Assembly (NCBI RefSeq): GCF_900182915.1
Contig: NZ_FXUG01000011.1
Location: forward strand, 124,001-188,000
DNA from: Neorhodopirellula lusitana
Lineage (GTDB): Bacteria; Planctomycetota; Planctomycetia; Pirellulales; Pirellulaceae
Reading direction: 5' to 3'
Length of the DNA: 64,000 nt
The notes under the pieces were generated by a model. That model was not told the origin of the DNA, did not search any database, and was given only the letters and a program-made list of their open reading frames with translations. Positions within the stretch are counted from its first letter, which is position 1. Every line of letters starts with the position of its first letter. A program made the translations under genes and the position numbers. Shown here one piece after another: positions 43,701-52,482 of the stretch.

Positions 43701-44815
43701 GTGCGACGATGACTGACGGGGTGAAAGTCTCTCTATTGGTTTCACGACGCTCAACCTCGTCGCTCAGCCTGGGGCCAGTCCAAGCCAACAGCGAAGCGGT
43801 TCTTTTACTCGAACAGCCCGGTCAGTCGCCTAGCGGTTTGGTGCTAGGTGCCCGCTCGGTCAGCATCGATGGCTCCGACCAAACGCTCGCGACAAAAGAC
43901 CTTCACTTCACGCTTGATGGCGGTTTTCAACAGACGCCGATTCGACGTCCGATCGATCCGCCCACCATCGGCCCCGAAAACCTCTTCTCCGGTTCGACTC
44001 AGGTCACGATTACAACCGACACGCCGAATGCCGAAATCCGGTACATCGCCGAAGCGATCCCAAGTGTGGGTGGTGGCAACAAACTCGCCGGCACCGATCG
44101 TCTGAGCACCCAGGCCGAAAACTGGAAACGGTACACCGGTCCATTCGAAATCAGCGAAGATACATTCGTTCGTGCTCGAGCATTTCGTCAAGGCGTCACC
44201 GAAGTACCATTCACCTCCGACGGGACCGACGCCAGTGAAATCAGCTACGGCTTTTTCACCAAGACTGCACCACTTCCCTCCATTCACCCGGCGCAACTGC
44301 CGCTCTCGTCGGGACTCGAATTCGATTACATGGAAGACCGCTGGTTCGCACTCTGGAGCTATTCCGATGTGTTGCCTGCAAAAAAATCGGGCACGACCGA
44401 ATCGCTACTTGATGTCAGCATGCGAGAAACCGATGAACCCTTCGCGGTTCGCTATCAAGGTTATGTCGAGGTTCCCGAGACCGGCACTTACACGTTCTAT
44501 GGAACCGAAGAGTACATCAACAACACATGCGAACCGGGATACGACCTGCGAGTCTATGTCGACGGTCACGAATGGGACCTCGGTCAGACCTGGCATGGCA
44601 TCGGGAAGTGGTCGATTCCATTGGAAAAGGGCCTGCACGAACTCAAGGTCACCTTCGCCGACGCGCGAGCCAAGGATCTGCAAAACCAACGCATCGACTT
44701 GTGGGGACACTACCCATGGGCCGAAACCGTTTGGACCGGCCAAACACCCGAAATTCAAATCTCGGGCCCGGGAATGCAGCGTCAAACGCTGCCCAACGAA
44801 TGGCTAAAACACTAG
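40787..44815 (+). CDS. Large secreted heparinase II/III-like protein with CHB_HEX and PA14 modules
   Basis: A 1342-residue exported protein with signal peptide at residues 1-24 (cleavage after PVQAA). Residues 35-205 resemble a discoidin-like binding module with YVCFGNG and ELEVYSGGT. Residues about 240-670 look like an alpha/alpha-toroid, and WYFRGGWNHNDSLLHM (about 675) followed by GGSAHYP matches the beta-sheet part of heparinase II/III-type polysaccharide lyases. Residues about 1061-1150 resemble a chitobiase C-terminal domain (STQVTITTDTPNAEIRY, then RARAFRQG), and 1186-1311 a PA14 carbohydrate-binding domain (VRYQGYVEVPETGTYTFYG). Lyase activity on a uronate-containing polymer is likely but the catalytic residues were not assigned with certainty. 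Confidence 0.65.
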   Translation: MSHLRFRLLTLALFLLPCTTPVQAASSTSQSDSSSAVEGRYVCFGNGLSPILGVAELEVYSGGTNVVFKKAEDFTLNCITGRDPESDPPHFRNLVDGNKNTLQRWPYTFERCADGVGYKDGALSHCSFEVDLHETMPIDKIEFYRSRYIQDDKPFKLFQDLGWRYFLVLNEERQIVAYNVFNIYPDDWREVAGHWTFVPQPATGAPAGRVVPKDSVNWLSEAEFIRDFLGKPTIDLNADITDEDRQRLERFQKRNHPAEIDQLGETFFRIVDLERPGLSEVKSLVKAKRYADALEAFKAPFFRTLSVLKHVHGDFEYSWMTNPNSRVGMRARDLKNQVYGDKADLTVKQFTPGLLPPAKFEYPFQMQPLLLNYAGTGDVDALRMWESMTDDWAIGFQNAADADPKKLRDHFVLSSGAVMDNLLDLVNTAHDRPEFVQELSGATLARYLLPVLEEFPVSIWRVCRTVSFNHTYNAVPGGWLLSRAIMDFRAGQRLEKEMRQAFARLYTYNLYRDGSMVEVGDEGHYMATIHSPTRLYGLFEKYGRPDWFTPAMETYFLDHLRASVLSHAKNTSPSGAHVRWSTSDNSAGTVELELGLTNPSWKKPNKDHPDYYPVLCKPFLNEPQPRAIVDTVYGNGREPLGVKQRDDSQKRVSEYYGDYQGKPNFVSDWLPYSGLWYFRGGWNHNDSLLHMISPTSPNSNGGSAHYPVTNRYAAGYLNVTSYRFHDYASPLMTGLGVLIDGLPPCPEEGRTPSGSKQDVFSQAAEKPQQARWYTDNQLDFGEAIYQGNYLKEGADFDHKLRKRVYKISPNPVNGVTTTRQIFQARPARLFLQVDRVKYASDDEKHTNKLNDIMILTDPDDDTVATDDQLSVDADKQEIRTTNPNNAGVLVRLFGQSEAKLTVNPKEIGHGSFRRTPTITFDGLRNTKGKEVFITWEGQGETVILSLLRAHAPDESAISDIEDLSDDHVVGIRATMTDGVKVSLLVSRRSTSSLSLGPVQANSEAVLLLEQPGQSPSGLVLGARSVSIDGSDQTLATKDLHFTLDGGFQQTPIRRPIDPPTIGPENLFSGSTQVTITTDTPNAEIRYIAEAIPSVGGGNKLAGTDRLSTQAENWKRYTGPFEISEDTFVRARAFRQGVTEVPFTSDGTDASEISYGFFTKTAPLPSIHPAQLPLSSGLEFDYMEDRWFALWSYSDVLPAKKSGTTESLLDVSMRETDEPFAVRYQGYVEVPETGTYTFYGTEEYINNTCEPGYDLRVYVDGHEWDLGQTWHGIGKWSIPLEKGLHELKVTFADARAKDLQNQRIDLWGHYPWAETVWTGQTPEIQISGPGMQRQTLPNEWLKH

Positions 44816-44998
44816 CATTCAAGCTTTGCGAATGCCCAACGTTTCGCATCGAAACAAGATGGACTAACCTCGATGGGGTCTACGGACTCCCATCCTCGTT
44901 AGTCCTACGACCTCAATCAGCGACGCTGGGCCCATCCCTTGGCTGCCCAGACACTTCCCGCCAAATCTCTCCCACCACCCCCCTCCCAAAACGCAACA

Positions 44999-47176
44999 AT
45001 GAAACGACCTGTTTTGATACTCGTTGCCCTCCTGGCACTCACGCCCCATGCTTTTGGCGACTGGAATATCCACGTCGCGCCCAATGGATCCATCCAAGGC
45101 GACGGCAGCATCCAAAAGCCCTTTCAAAATCTCACGCAAGCTCGCAACGCAATTCGTGCCAAGCGAAAGTCGTCTGAAATTGCCAGCGACGAAGCGATCG
45201 TGGTTCAGGTGGGCCCCGGCGTCTACCGTTTAGACCAATCCTTTGAACTGACGGCCATTGATAGCGGAACATCCGCGGCCCCGGTGATCTACCGGTCGAC
45301 CCAACCGGGAACGGCGCAAATTCATGGCGGCGAATCCCTGCAACCATCCGCGTTCGTGCCGGTCACGAACCCCAACGCTCTGAAACGCCTTTCGTCATCC
45401 GCTCAAGATCAAGTGCGGGTGTGCGAAGTGCAGAATCTAAATGGCGACGTCCCGGACTTGAACGATTCCTTCCGAGCCGTTCCCGCGGGACCATGGTTAT
45501 TCATCAATGGTCAACCCCAGGAACTTGCTCGTTGGCCCAACGCGAACGCCGACAACGCTGGCTGGACTAGCTTCACCAAGGCAATCGATTCTGGCATGCC
45601 GCAACCCGATGCCACTGACGAGAAACTACGAAAGCTGCATCCTGGATCATTCCAGTTTGATGATCCGCGACCAGCTTCCTGGGACCTCAGCCAAGGAGTC
45701 TGGCTTCGCGGCTACTGGACACACGACTGGTCCGATGAAGTCATCCGGGTAGCCACGTACGATCAACAAGCCAAAGTAATCGGCTTAGCCAAACCGCACT
45801 CCTACGGCATCAACAACGGGACCTGGGGAAGATCCGAGCGGCGATTCTATGCGGTCAATGTTTTCGAAGAATTGGATGCACCGGGCGAGTGGTACCTAGA
45901 TCGGAAGAACAAGCAACTCTACCTCATCCCGCCGGCCGACTTCTCCAATGCCTCGGTTGTTTTAGCCACCCTGCAATCGCCCTTGGTCAAGATGACGGAC
46001 GCTCATCACATTCATCTGGAGGGCTTGTCGATTCAGTACGGACACTCCGACGCAATTTCCATTCGCAATGCGAATCACATTCAGATTACGAATTGCGAAA
46101 TTGCGAATCACGCACGCTCCGCAATCTCGCTACACGGCAGTGACAACATTGTAAGTTCTTGCCACGTCTACAACCTTGGCACCAGCGGAATCTCTGTCAA
46201 AGGAGGCGATCGAAACACACTGACGCCGGGCAACAATTTGGTTGTCAACAATCACATCCATCACTACGGCAAGTTCCAACGAACCTACGCCCCCGGAATC
46301 AGCCTTCAGGGTTGTGGCCAGATTGCTCGCAACAACTGCATTCACGATGCACCCCACAATGCGGTCCATTACGGAGGCAACGATCACTTATTTGAGCGAA
46401 ACGAAGTCTACCGAGTCGTCATGGAAACAGGCGACTCCGGTGCCTTCTACAGCGGGCGTGATTGGACCAGCCAGGGCAATGTGATCCGGCACAACTACAT
46501 CCACGACCTTGGCGAAAGCGATTCCACACACACCAACACAATGGGCGTCTATCTCGACGACTGCGACAGCGGCGACACGATCGAAGGAAACGTGTTCTAC
46601 CGTGCCGGACGAGCCATCATGATCGGCGGAGGCCGCGACAACCCCGTCCTGAACAACCTCGTTATCGATTGCCCCATTGGGATTCATCTCGATTCACGGG
46701 GGATGACTTGGGAACAGTGGAACAATCCCAAATATTCAAGTTGGCAGCTTGAGCGAAAAGCCGAGGCATTGAACTACCTGAATCCTCCCTGGAGCGACCG
46801 GTACCCATGGCTTGCCGAGATCATGAACGATTCTCCACGCGAACCGCTCCACAACCCGATGCGGGGGAACGTGTTCATCAACGTCTCCAAAGAAGTATGC
46901 CACTTCGATGCGAAAGTCCGAAAGCTACTCAAGAAACTGGATATCCAAAACAACATCGTCCTCAACACCCCTGGATCGGCGACGACCACCGTGAAAGCGA
47001 CTGACATCGATGGATTCACGAACTGGGACGCCTCCCAGAAAGACACGTTGCCTGCGGAATTCAACACAAACTTTTCACCGGCAACCCTCTTTCATTCTCA
47101 CTCAGGATGGCAAAAGAAGTTCCCTTCAATCGCTTCCATCCCCTTCGACGAAATCGGGTTGATTCCAAACCCATAG
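44999..47176 (+). CDS. Exported right-handed beta-helix protein
   Basis: A 725-residue secreted protein. The signal peptide MKRPVLILVALLALTPHAFG ends before DWNIHVAPNG; ATG 44999 is used because it starts it. The opening SIQGDGSIQKPFQNLTQARNAIR is typical of parallel beta-helix enzymes that begin with a DUF1565/pectate-lyase-like turn. Residues about 337-565 contain repeated helix rungs (LEGLSIQYGHSDAISIRNA, ITNCEIANHARSAISLHGS, NNHIHHYG, RHNYIHDLGES, EGNVFYRAGRAIMIGG). Beta-helix proteins include polysaccharide lyases and glycosidases such as GH28, GH110 and PL families; the catalytic type cannot be fixed here. Context suggests it acts on the same polymer as the preceding lyase-like protein. 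Confidence 0.8.
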   Translation: MKRPVLILVALLALTPHAFGDWNIHVAPNGSIQGDGSIQKPFQNLTQARNAIRAKRKSSEIASDEAIVVQVGPGVYRLDQSFELTAIDSGTSAAPVIYRSTQPGTAQIHGGESLQPSAFVPVTNPNALKRLSSSAQDQVRVCEVQNLNGDVPDLNDSFRAVPAGPWLFINGQPQELARWPNANADNAGWTSFTKAIDSGMPQPDATDEKLRKLHPGSFQFDDPRPASWDLSQGVWLRGYWTHDWSDEVIRVATYDQQAKVIGLAKPHSYGINNGTWGRSERRFYAVNVFEELDAPGEWYLDRKNKQLYLIPPADFSNASVVLATLQSPLVKMTDAHHIHLEGLSIQYGHSDAISIRNANHIQITNCEIANHARSAISLHGSDNIVSSCHVYNLGTSGISVKGGDRNTLTPGNNLVVNNHIHHYGKFQRTYAPGISLQGCGQIARNNCIHDAPHNAVHYGGNDHLFERNEVYRVVMETGDSGAFYSGRDWTSQGNVIRHNYIHDLGESDSTHTNTMGVYLDDCDSGDTIEGNVFYRAGRAIMIGGGRDNPVLNNLVIDCPIGIHLDSRGMTWEQWNNPKYSSWQLERKAEALNYLNPPWSDRYPWLAEIMNDSPREPLHNPMRGNVFINVSKEVCHFDAKVRKLLKKLDIQNNIVLNTPGSATTTVKATDIDGFTNWDASQKDTLPAEFNTNFSPATLFHSHSGWQKKFPSIASIPFDEIGLIPNP

Positions 47177-47228
47177 TCCAGATGGAAGCCGCGAAACCGC
47201 CTCCAGTTCCCCCAACGAGAAGCCGGCT

Positions 47229-48851
47229 ATGCCACAAAGAGTACTTCCACTAGCACTGATATTGTTCGGTTCCATGATCGCCACCGCGGCGCCCCCCAGC
47301 CAACACGCCGACGTCGTTGTTTATGGCAGCACGTCAGGCGGGGTCATGGCGTCGGTACAAGCCGCCCGGCAAGGCAAATCCGTCTTGCTAGTCTCAACCA
47401 ATGGGCGACTCGGCGGGCTCACGTCCAGCGGACTCGGCAAAACAGACATCCTCTATCCAGAAACCTTGGGCGGGTTGAATGCCGAGTTCTATCAACGAGT
47501 CTCCACCTACTACGACAATCCAGAAAACTGGTTTTGTAGCAAGCGAAAGAAGTGGAACCCCAATTCAAGTTGGGGCAAAGAAGACATCCAAGGCATCATG
47601 CTCAACTTTGAACCTCACGTTGCGGAGGAACTGTTCAACCAGTTTGTCGCAGAACAACCCAACATCCAAGTCATCTCGGGTGAACGCCTTAACCGTAGCA
47701 TCGACGTGCTTAAGCAAGAGGGCGTGATTCAAGAAATCGAAATGGAAAGCGGCCTGAAGCTTACCGGCAAGATATTCTTGGACTGCACCTACGAAGGCGA
47801 TCTGATGGATGCCGCCGGGGTCAGCTTCACGGTAGGTCGCGAAGCGAACTCCAAGTACAACGAAACCGCCAACGGAATTCAACTGGACAGTACGAAGCAT
47901 CAATTCCCGCCCGGCATCAGTCCCTATGTCATTGCCGATGATCCGACCAGCGGGCTGCTACCGAATATCCTGCCACATCCGCCTGGCAAGACCGGCGACG
48001 GCGACAATCGAATTCAGGCTTACTGCTTCCGCCTATGCTTGACCGACAACGTCGATAACCGCCTGCCATTCCGCAAACCCGACGGCTATCAGCGTCATGA
48101 CTATACGCTTCTAAAACGATTGATGGAGCGTGGCGTTTTCAGCAACCTCGGCAATAGCGGTGCCATGCCCAATTGCAAAACAGACACCAACAACCACGGC
48201 CCGTTTTCCAGCGATTTCATTGGCATGAACCACAACTGGCCACTCGCCAGCTATGCCGAGCGAGACGAAATCTATCAAGCCCACAAAGACTATCAAATGG
48301 GCATGTGGTACTACCTAACCGCGGATCCGGAAACGCCAGCGGCTTTCCGCGAAAAGTATTCCGATTGGGGACTCGCCAAAGACGAGTTTCAATCCACCGG
48401 CGGGTGGCCACACGAATTGTATGTGCGGGAAGGCCGACGGATGCTCGGTCGATTGGTCATGACCGAAAAGCACTGCCAACTGAAAGAGTCCGTCGACGAT
48501 CCCATCGCACGCGGCGGATACAACATGGACTCCCATCACAATTCTCGATACGTCACCGCCGACGGAGACGTCCGCAACGAAGGCGATGTCCAGAACCGAT
48601 CCGGTGCCTACGAGATCTCTTATCGAGCGATCACTCCGAAGTCGGATGAATGCCGCAACCTGCTTGTACCGGTTTGCCTGTCGGCATCCCACATTGCGTA
48701 CGGGTCCATACGCATGGAACCCGTCTTCATGTATTTGGGACAAAGTGCGGGAAGTGCAGCCGCACTCAGCATTGACCATGAATGTTCGGTGCAGTCACTT
48801 GACTACAGCAAACTCAGCAAACAATTGGTCGACAACGGCCAACTCAATTGA
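47229..48851 (+). CDS. Exported FAD-dependent oxidoreductase
   Basis: A 540-residue FAD_oxidored (Pfam 12831) protein with a signal peptide (residues 1-21, ending ATAA). The dinucleotide-binding loop is GSTSGGVM (about 33-40) in VVVYGSTSGGVMASVQAARQ, and DCTYEGDLMDAAGVSFTVGRE and the C-terminal YLGQSAGSAAALSI match the family. An FAD enzyme outside the cytoplasm may be folded first and exported by Tat, but no twin-arginine motif is evident, so this point is open. It may oxidise a sugar hydroxyl. The following gene, 73 bases on, is a DUF1080 protein of the 3-keto-disaccharide hydrolase type, so the two may form an oxidation-then-cleavage pair. Confidence 0.8.
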   Translation: MPQRVLPLALILFGSMIATAAPPSQHADVVVYGSTSGGVMASVQAARQGKSVLLVSTNGRLGGLTSSGLGKTDILYPETLGGLNAEFYQRVSTYYDNPENWFCSKRKKWNPNSSWGKEDIQGIMLNFEPHVAEELFNQFVAEQPNIQVISGERLNRSIDVLKQEGVIQEIEMESGLKLTGKIFLDCTYEGDLMDAAGVSFTVGREANSKYNETANGIQLDSTKHQFPPGISPYVIADDPTSGLLPNILPHPPGKTGDGDNRIQAYCFRLCLTDNVDNRLPFRKPDGYQRHDYTLLKRLMERGVFSNLGNSGAMPNCKTDTNNHGPFSSDFIGMNHNWPLASYAERDEIYQAHKDYQMGMWYYLTADPETPAAFREKYSDWGLAKDEFQSTGGWPHELYVREGRRMLGRLVMTEKHCQLKESVDDPIARGGYNMDSHHNSRYVTADGDVRNEGDVQNRSGAYEISYRAITPKSDECRNLLVPVCLSASHIAYGSIRMEPVFMYLGQSAGSAAALSIDHECSVQSLDYSKLSKQLVDNGQLN

Positions 48852-48924
48852 TCAACAATCAAGTCACCTCCTCGACGTAAAGTCACGTTGAGCCCTACCC
48901 GTTTTACAAACCCAGAAGAACAAC

Positions 48925-49599
48925 ATGCCAAAAAAGCTGACCGCCTTATTCGTTTTGCTAGCCTTCGCCTCCACATTACCCGCTGGCGAAACGGCACTGG
49001 TCGCAAAGTCATCCAGTGGCGAACAAACAGGGTTCGTTGATCTTTTCAACGGAAAAGATCTGGAAGGTTGGACGCAACGCAATGGCACCGCGACCTACCG
49101 CATCGAAGACAACACGATCGTCGGCAAGACAGCCGAGGGAAGCCCCAACTCGTTCTTGTGTACCGACAAGGTTTTTGGCGATTTTGAATTGACCTTTGAA
49201 GTCAAACTTGATCCGGGTCTCAACTCCGGCGTTCAGATTCGTTCACAAACCAAAGGCAACACCCCCAAAGGCCGCGTGAACGGCCCGCAGGTAGAGATCT
49301 CGTACGACAAGATGGCGGGATACATCTACGGCGAATCCGCTGGCGGCTGGATGACACCCGATGCCGATCGCACGCCTACCGATCTGTTCAAACAAGGCCA
49401 GTGGAATCAATACCGCGTGGTGGCCAAGGGCAATAAAATCCAAACATGGATCAACGGCACGCAAGTTTCCGACCTAACCCACCAAGAACGCTTTGAAACT
49501 CATCCCGAAGGTTTCATTGGTTTGCAAGTTCACGGTATTGGCCGCGACAAGGGCCCCTACGAAGTCCGCTGGCGCAACCTGAAACTGCGTGAACTTTAG
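48925..49599 (+). CDS. Exported DUF1080 protein (3-keto-disaccharide hydrolase-like)
   Basis: A 224-residue secreted protein. The signal peptide covers residues 1-20 (ending LPAGE). The rest matches DUF1080: GFVDLFNGKDLEGWT at the start, GDFELTFEVKLDPGLNSGVQIRSQ in the middle and YRVVAKGNKIQTWINGTQVSDLT near the end, all in a concanavalin-like beta-sandwich. Characterised members act on 3-keto-glycosides or bind sugars, but the family is broad. In planctomycetes these proteins are very numerous, so exact activity is uncertain. Position after an exported FAD oxidoreductase is consistent with a 3-keto-sugar role. Confidence 0.9.
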   Translation: MPKKLTALFVLLAFASTLPAGETALVAKSSSGEQTGFVDLFNGKDLEGWTQRNGTATYRIEDNTIVGKTAEGSPNSFLCTDKVFGDFELTFEVKLDPGLNSGVQIRSQTKGNTPKGRVNGPQVEISYDKMAGYIYGESAGGWMTPDADRTPTDLFKQGQWNQYRVVAKGNKIQTWINGTQVSDLTHQERFETHPEGFIGLQVHGIGRDKGPYEVRWRNLKLREL

Positions 49600-49723
49600 A
49601 CAAGACGAAGCTGAAACCCGGTTCCCCAATATCCCGTGAATAGCAGGTCGTTCCCCGCTTCCCTGCTTCCTGCTTTCACTGGACCGCGGGCCGCGATCTC
49701 ACTCTCACCACGACAACGACACA

Positions 49724-50629
49724 ATGCAACTGCTCGCGCGACTATCGCTTGTCGTATCACTCGGTCTGATTCATCCGTTACCCGGCCAAAGCCAGGATGT
49801 CAGCGGAACCTCACCCACTTCGATTCCCGACTTGATTACGTTTTGGGACTTTCAACCGACGGATTCCGGCGACCATCTCAGCAAGGGGGCGGCAGCCTAT
49901 GTGTTGACCGAGATGAACGGTCCAATCCAGCGAACCAACGACGGCATCTTTGGTCCCTCGGCTTTACAAATCCAACGTGGCCAGTGGTTGAGGATTAAGC
50001 GAGACGACTGCCCCGCTTTGAACCGAAAGGGCAAAGACGAAGTGACAGTGGTCGCGTGGATCAAGCGACAATCCGACAACAACTGGCAATACATCGCCGG
50101 GATGTGGAATGAGCGTGATGCGAAACGACAATACGCATTGTTTTCGTGCGGGCACAAACAGACCGACTACACGACACTCAATCGAATCGATGCCAAGAAC
50201 CAACCGCACGGATACGTTTCCGACGTGGGTGGAGCGACACCACACCGTCCCTACTGTTTTTCATACGCGACGGGCAAAACCACACTCAACAAAGACAATT
50301 GGTACATGATCGCCTACACCTACGATCACAAGGCGATCAGCGTGTACACCGACGGCAAGCTAGACCAAAACGGAAACTACAATCCATTCTACTGGGACAA
50401 GCCCATCTTTGACGGTGGCGACGAAGGTTCCGACTTCACGGTCGCTCAGCGAGCGTTGCCCGCCTGGCCGGGGTACCCCGAAGTCGAAGAACCAACCCAC
50501 CATGAAGGTTTCGGCGGAATCATGGGCGGCTTAGCAGTTTACGGACGAGCCTTATCCGCAACGGAAATGCAAAGCTTGTACGAATCCACACTGGGAAACA
50601 AACAGAATCAAATTAGCCCCAGCAGCTAA
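49724..50629 (+). CDS. Exported LamG domain protein
   Basis: A 301-residue secreted protein, shorter relative of that at 39324. The signal peptide is [23 protein letters not shown]. The mature part starts [19 protein letters not shown] and continues with [22 protein letters not shown], the [12 protein letters not shown] strand and the terminal [25 protein letters not shown]. These are the typical beta-strand markers of LamG-fold domains. No catalytic residues are seen; carbohydrate binding is likely. It lies at the end of the plus-strand run and faces the minus-strand GH88/105 gene with a 165-base convergent gap. Confidence 0.8.
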   Translation: MQLLARLSLVVSLGLIHPLPGQSQDVSGTSPTSIPDLITFWDFQPTDSGDHLSKGAAAYVLTEMNGPIQRTNDGIFGPSALQIQRGQWLRIKRDDCPALNRKGKDEVTVVAWIKRQSDNNWQYIAGMWNERDAKRQYALFSCGHKQTDYTTLNRIDAKNQPHGYVSDVGGATPHRPYCFSYATGKTTLNKDNWYMIAYTYDHKAISVYTDGKLDQNGNYNPFYWDKPIFDGGDEGSDFTVAQRALPAWPGYPEVEEPTHHEGFGGIMGGLAVYGRALSATEMQSLYESTLGNKQNQISPSS

Positions 50630-50794
50630 AAACGCAGCATCGCAATCCATCTTAAATTGAGCGGCAAGACGCTAGCCGACGATTCGTGTCGACGGTCCAG
50701 CAACCACCTCGGACTCCCGAACATCACCAGCCAAAACCAGCCACTGATCATCACTTCAATGAACCTGAAATTGAGTTAACCGGAATCGGTTGCA

Positions 50795-52399
50795 TCACTT
50801 TTCTAACGCAGCCAAAAGTTGAGCGGTCAGTCCCATTCCAACCGGAAAAATCACGCGGCGATTACTCTGTGCTTCGGGCGATCGGTTGCTGGGCGTGCCG
50901 TGGGCAAGCAATCCGTCAGCGGTCAAATAGGCAGACAAACCCTCTTTCGTTCGAATCGCTGCTAACCTTGCACGGTCCGGCAAGATCCCTTCAGCAGCAC
51001 CGATCGCGAGAGCGGCAGCGATGCCGGCCGAGCCAGAAGTATCAACGGTTTGCTCAGGAAGATCGAACAGGTTTCGCCACAACCCGTTGTCCTGCTGGTG
51101 GCGAAGCACGTGCTCCATCACGCGAACCGCCTCGCTGCGCAGATCACGTGTGTCCGTGCCCTCGGGAGCCTCGGCGATTCCCCGGACGAGACCGAGGAAA
51201 TACCAGGTCACGCCCCGAGCCCAGTTCTTCATGGACCGCCGACCGTTGGAATTCCGAAGCCAAATGCCGCCATCTTCATCCACCAGTAACTTTTGACGGA
51301 TTCGAAACTGATCGAGGGCCATGGCAACAAGCTGCGGATCGTTTCGCAGCGCACCAATATGCATCAACGGATATCCGACCGTGTAGGCACCCTCCGCACT
51401 GCACATTCCCCCATCAACAATGCAGCCTTCGGCAAAGCCAGATTCACGGCGGTGATCTTTCCAAAAATCAATCGCGAGCTGGATACGAGGATGTTCAGGA
51501 TGGACGCGAGCAATCGCGGCGAAGGGCAACGAGTCCTCGATGCCACAAACACGGTTGTCAGATGGGAAGCTCTTCGGATCCTCATAAATCAATTGGTCGC
51601 CACGCAAGTACAGCCCCATCCGCGAAGAGAAGCCTTCGTTGAGTTTTTCGTTCTTGGTCACCTGACCAAGATCCCAAACCCCATCAAGCAACGCACCTTC
51701 CATCCATCCAAATGGCTGAATCGTGTCAATCCCTTCCATACGTTCCATGTACACAGCCCAGCGATCCGTTTCACCGGCCACCATCAGGTGCGGCTGCAAT
51801 AAAACAGGGATCGCCTTCCGTTCCGATGAACTCGTCGTGGACGTCCTTTTAGAAGAATCTTCAAGCGACGAGGAACGGGAGTCCGGTCCAAACAAGTGAA
51901 ACGGCGCCTCCCCGACCGTTCGGGTAATCAGCACCCCTTCCTCCAATACCCGCTTCGCCTGACCCCGCGTCAGCGTTAACTCTCCGATTTGAAAGACGGG
52001 AGCATAGTTGAAATCAAAGTGCCCCAGCGGCTCGGATTCTCCAGGTAGACGCACCTCCAACAACAGCTTCTGGCGAGAATCCAGGGCCGTTGCCAAACGC
52101 AGACGAATCGTCTCGCCCGGTGGAAGCTCTTTCGCCAACCACTGAAGATGCGTTGAGCCCCCATCGCTCGCCGGCGCAATCGCGATAGACGGCCAAGCAA
52201 ACGGAATCCGCTTATCACTTGGAACGGGGAAAACAGGTGACTGAGCCGATGCCGCACCTCGGTAAACCGCTTCGGCGCCACTAGCATGGCTCGTCATGTT
52301 CAGCGTCGCGATAAACGGCACCAACACGGACACCATCAACACGCCCCTTCTCGAACTACGCATCATCAAGAGATCTACAAAAAATCGGGTACGAATCAT
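50795..52399 (-). CDS. Unsaturated glucuronyl/rhamnogalacturonyl hydrolase-like protein (GH88/GH105)
   Basis: About 534 residues, secreted. The start is uncertain: TTG 52471 and ATGs down to 52363 are in frame; ATG 52399 includes the likely signal (RRGVLMVSVLVPFIATLNM, ending ASGA). The first 180 mature residues are a beta-rich region of unclear type. The catalytic domain is an alpha/alpha-barrel of the GH88/GH105 clan: MNWARGVTWYFLGL-like block (KNWARGVTWYFLGLV), VDTSGSAGIAAALA, and IVDGGMCSAEGAY, whose aspartate is a candidate catalytic residue. These enzymes hydrate and release unsaturated uronic acids left by polysaccharide lyases. The gene follows the GH29 fucosidase in the same direction, so they are probably one operon. 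Confidence 0.8.
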   Translation of the reverse strand: MIRTRFFVDLLMMRSSRRGVLMVSVLVPFIATLNMTSHASGAEAVYRGAASAQSPVFPVPSDKRIPFAWPSIAIAPASDGGSTHLQWLAKELPPGETIRLRLATALDSRQKLLLEVRLPGESEPLGHFDFNYAPVFQIGELTLTRGQAKRVLEEGVLITRTVGEAPFHLFGPDSRSSSLEDSSKRTSTTSSSERKAIPVLLQPHLMVAGETDRWAVYMERMEGIDTIQPFGWMEGALLDGVWDLGQVTKNEKLNEGFSSRMGLYLRGDQLIYEDPKSFPSDNRVCGIEDSLPFAAIARVHPEHPRIQLAIDFWKDHRRESGFAEGCIVDGGMCSAEGAYTVGYPLMHIGALRNDPQLVAMALDQFRIRQKLLVDEDGGIWLRNSNGRRSMKNWARGVTWYFLGLVRGIAEAPEGTDTRDLRSEAVRVMEHVLRHQQDNGLWRNLFDLPEQTVDTSGSAGIAAALAIGAAEGILPDRARLAAIRTKEGLSAYLTADGLLAHGTPSNRSPEAQSNRRVIFPVGMGLTAQLLAALEK

Positions 52400-52482
52400 C
52401 AAGCCACGTCGCATGCGACGATGCCAACCCATCGCATCAACTGGTGCGAACTGAATCCACTGCGTCGGCAATTCAACGCGAC

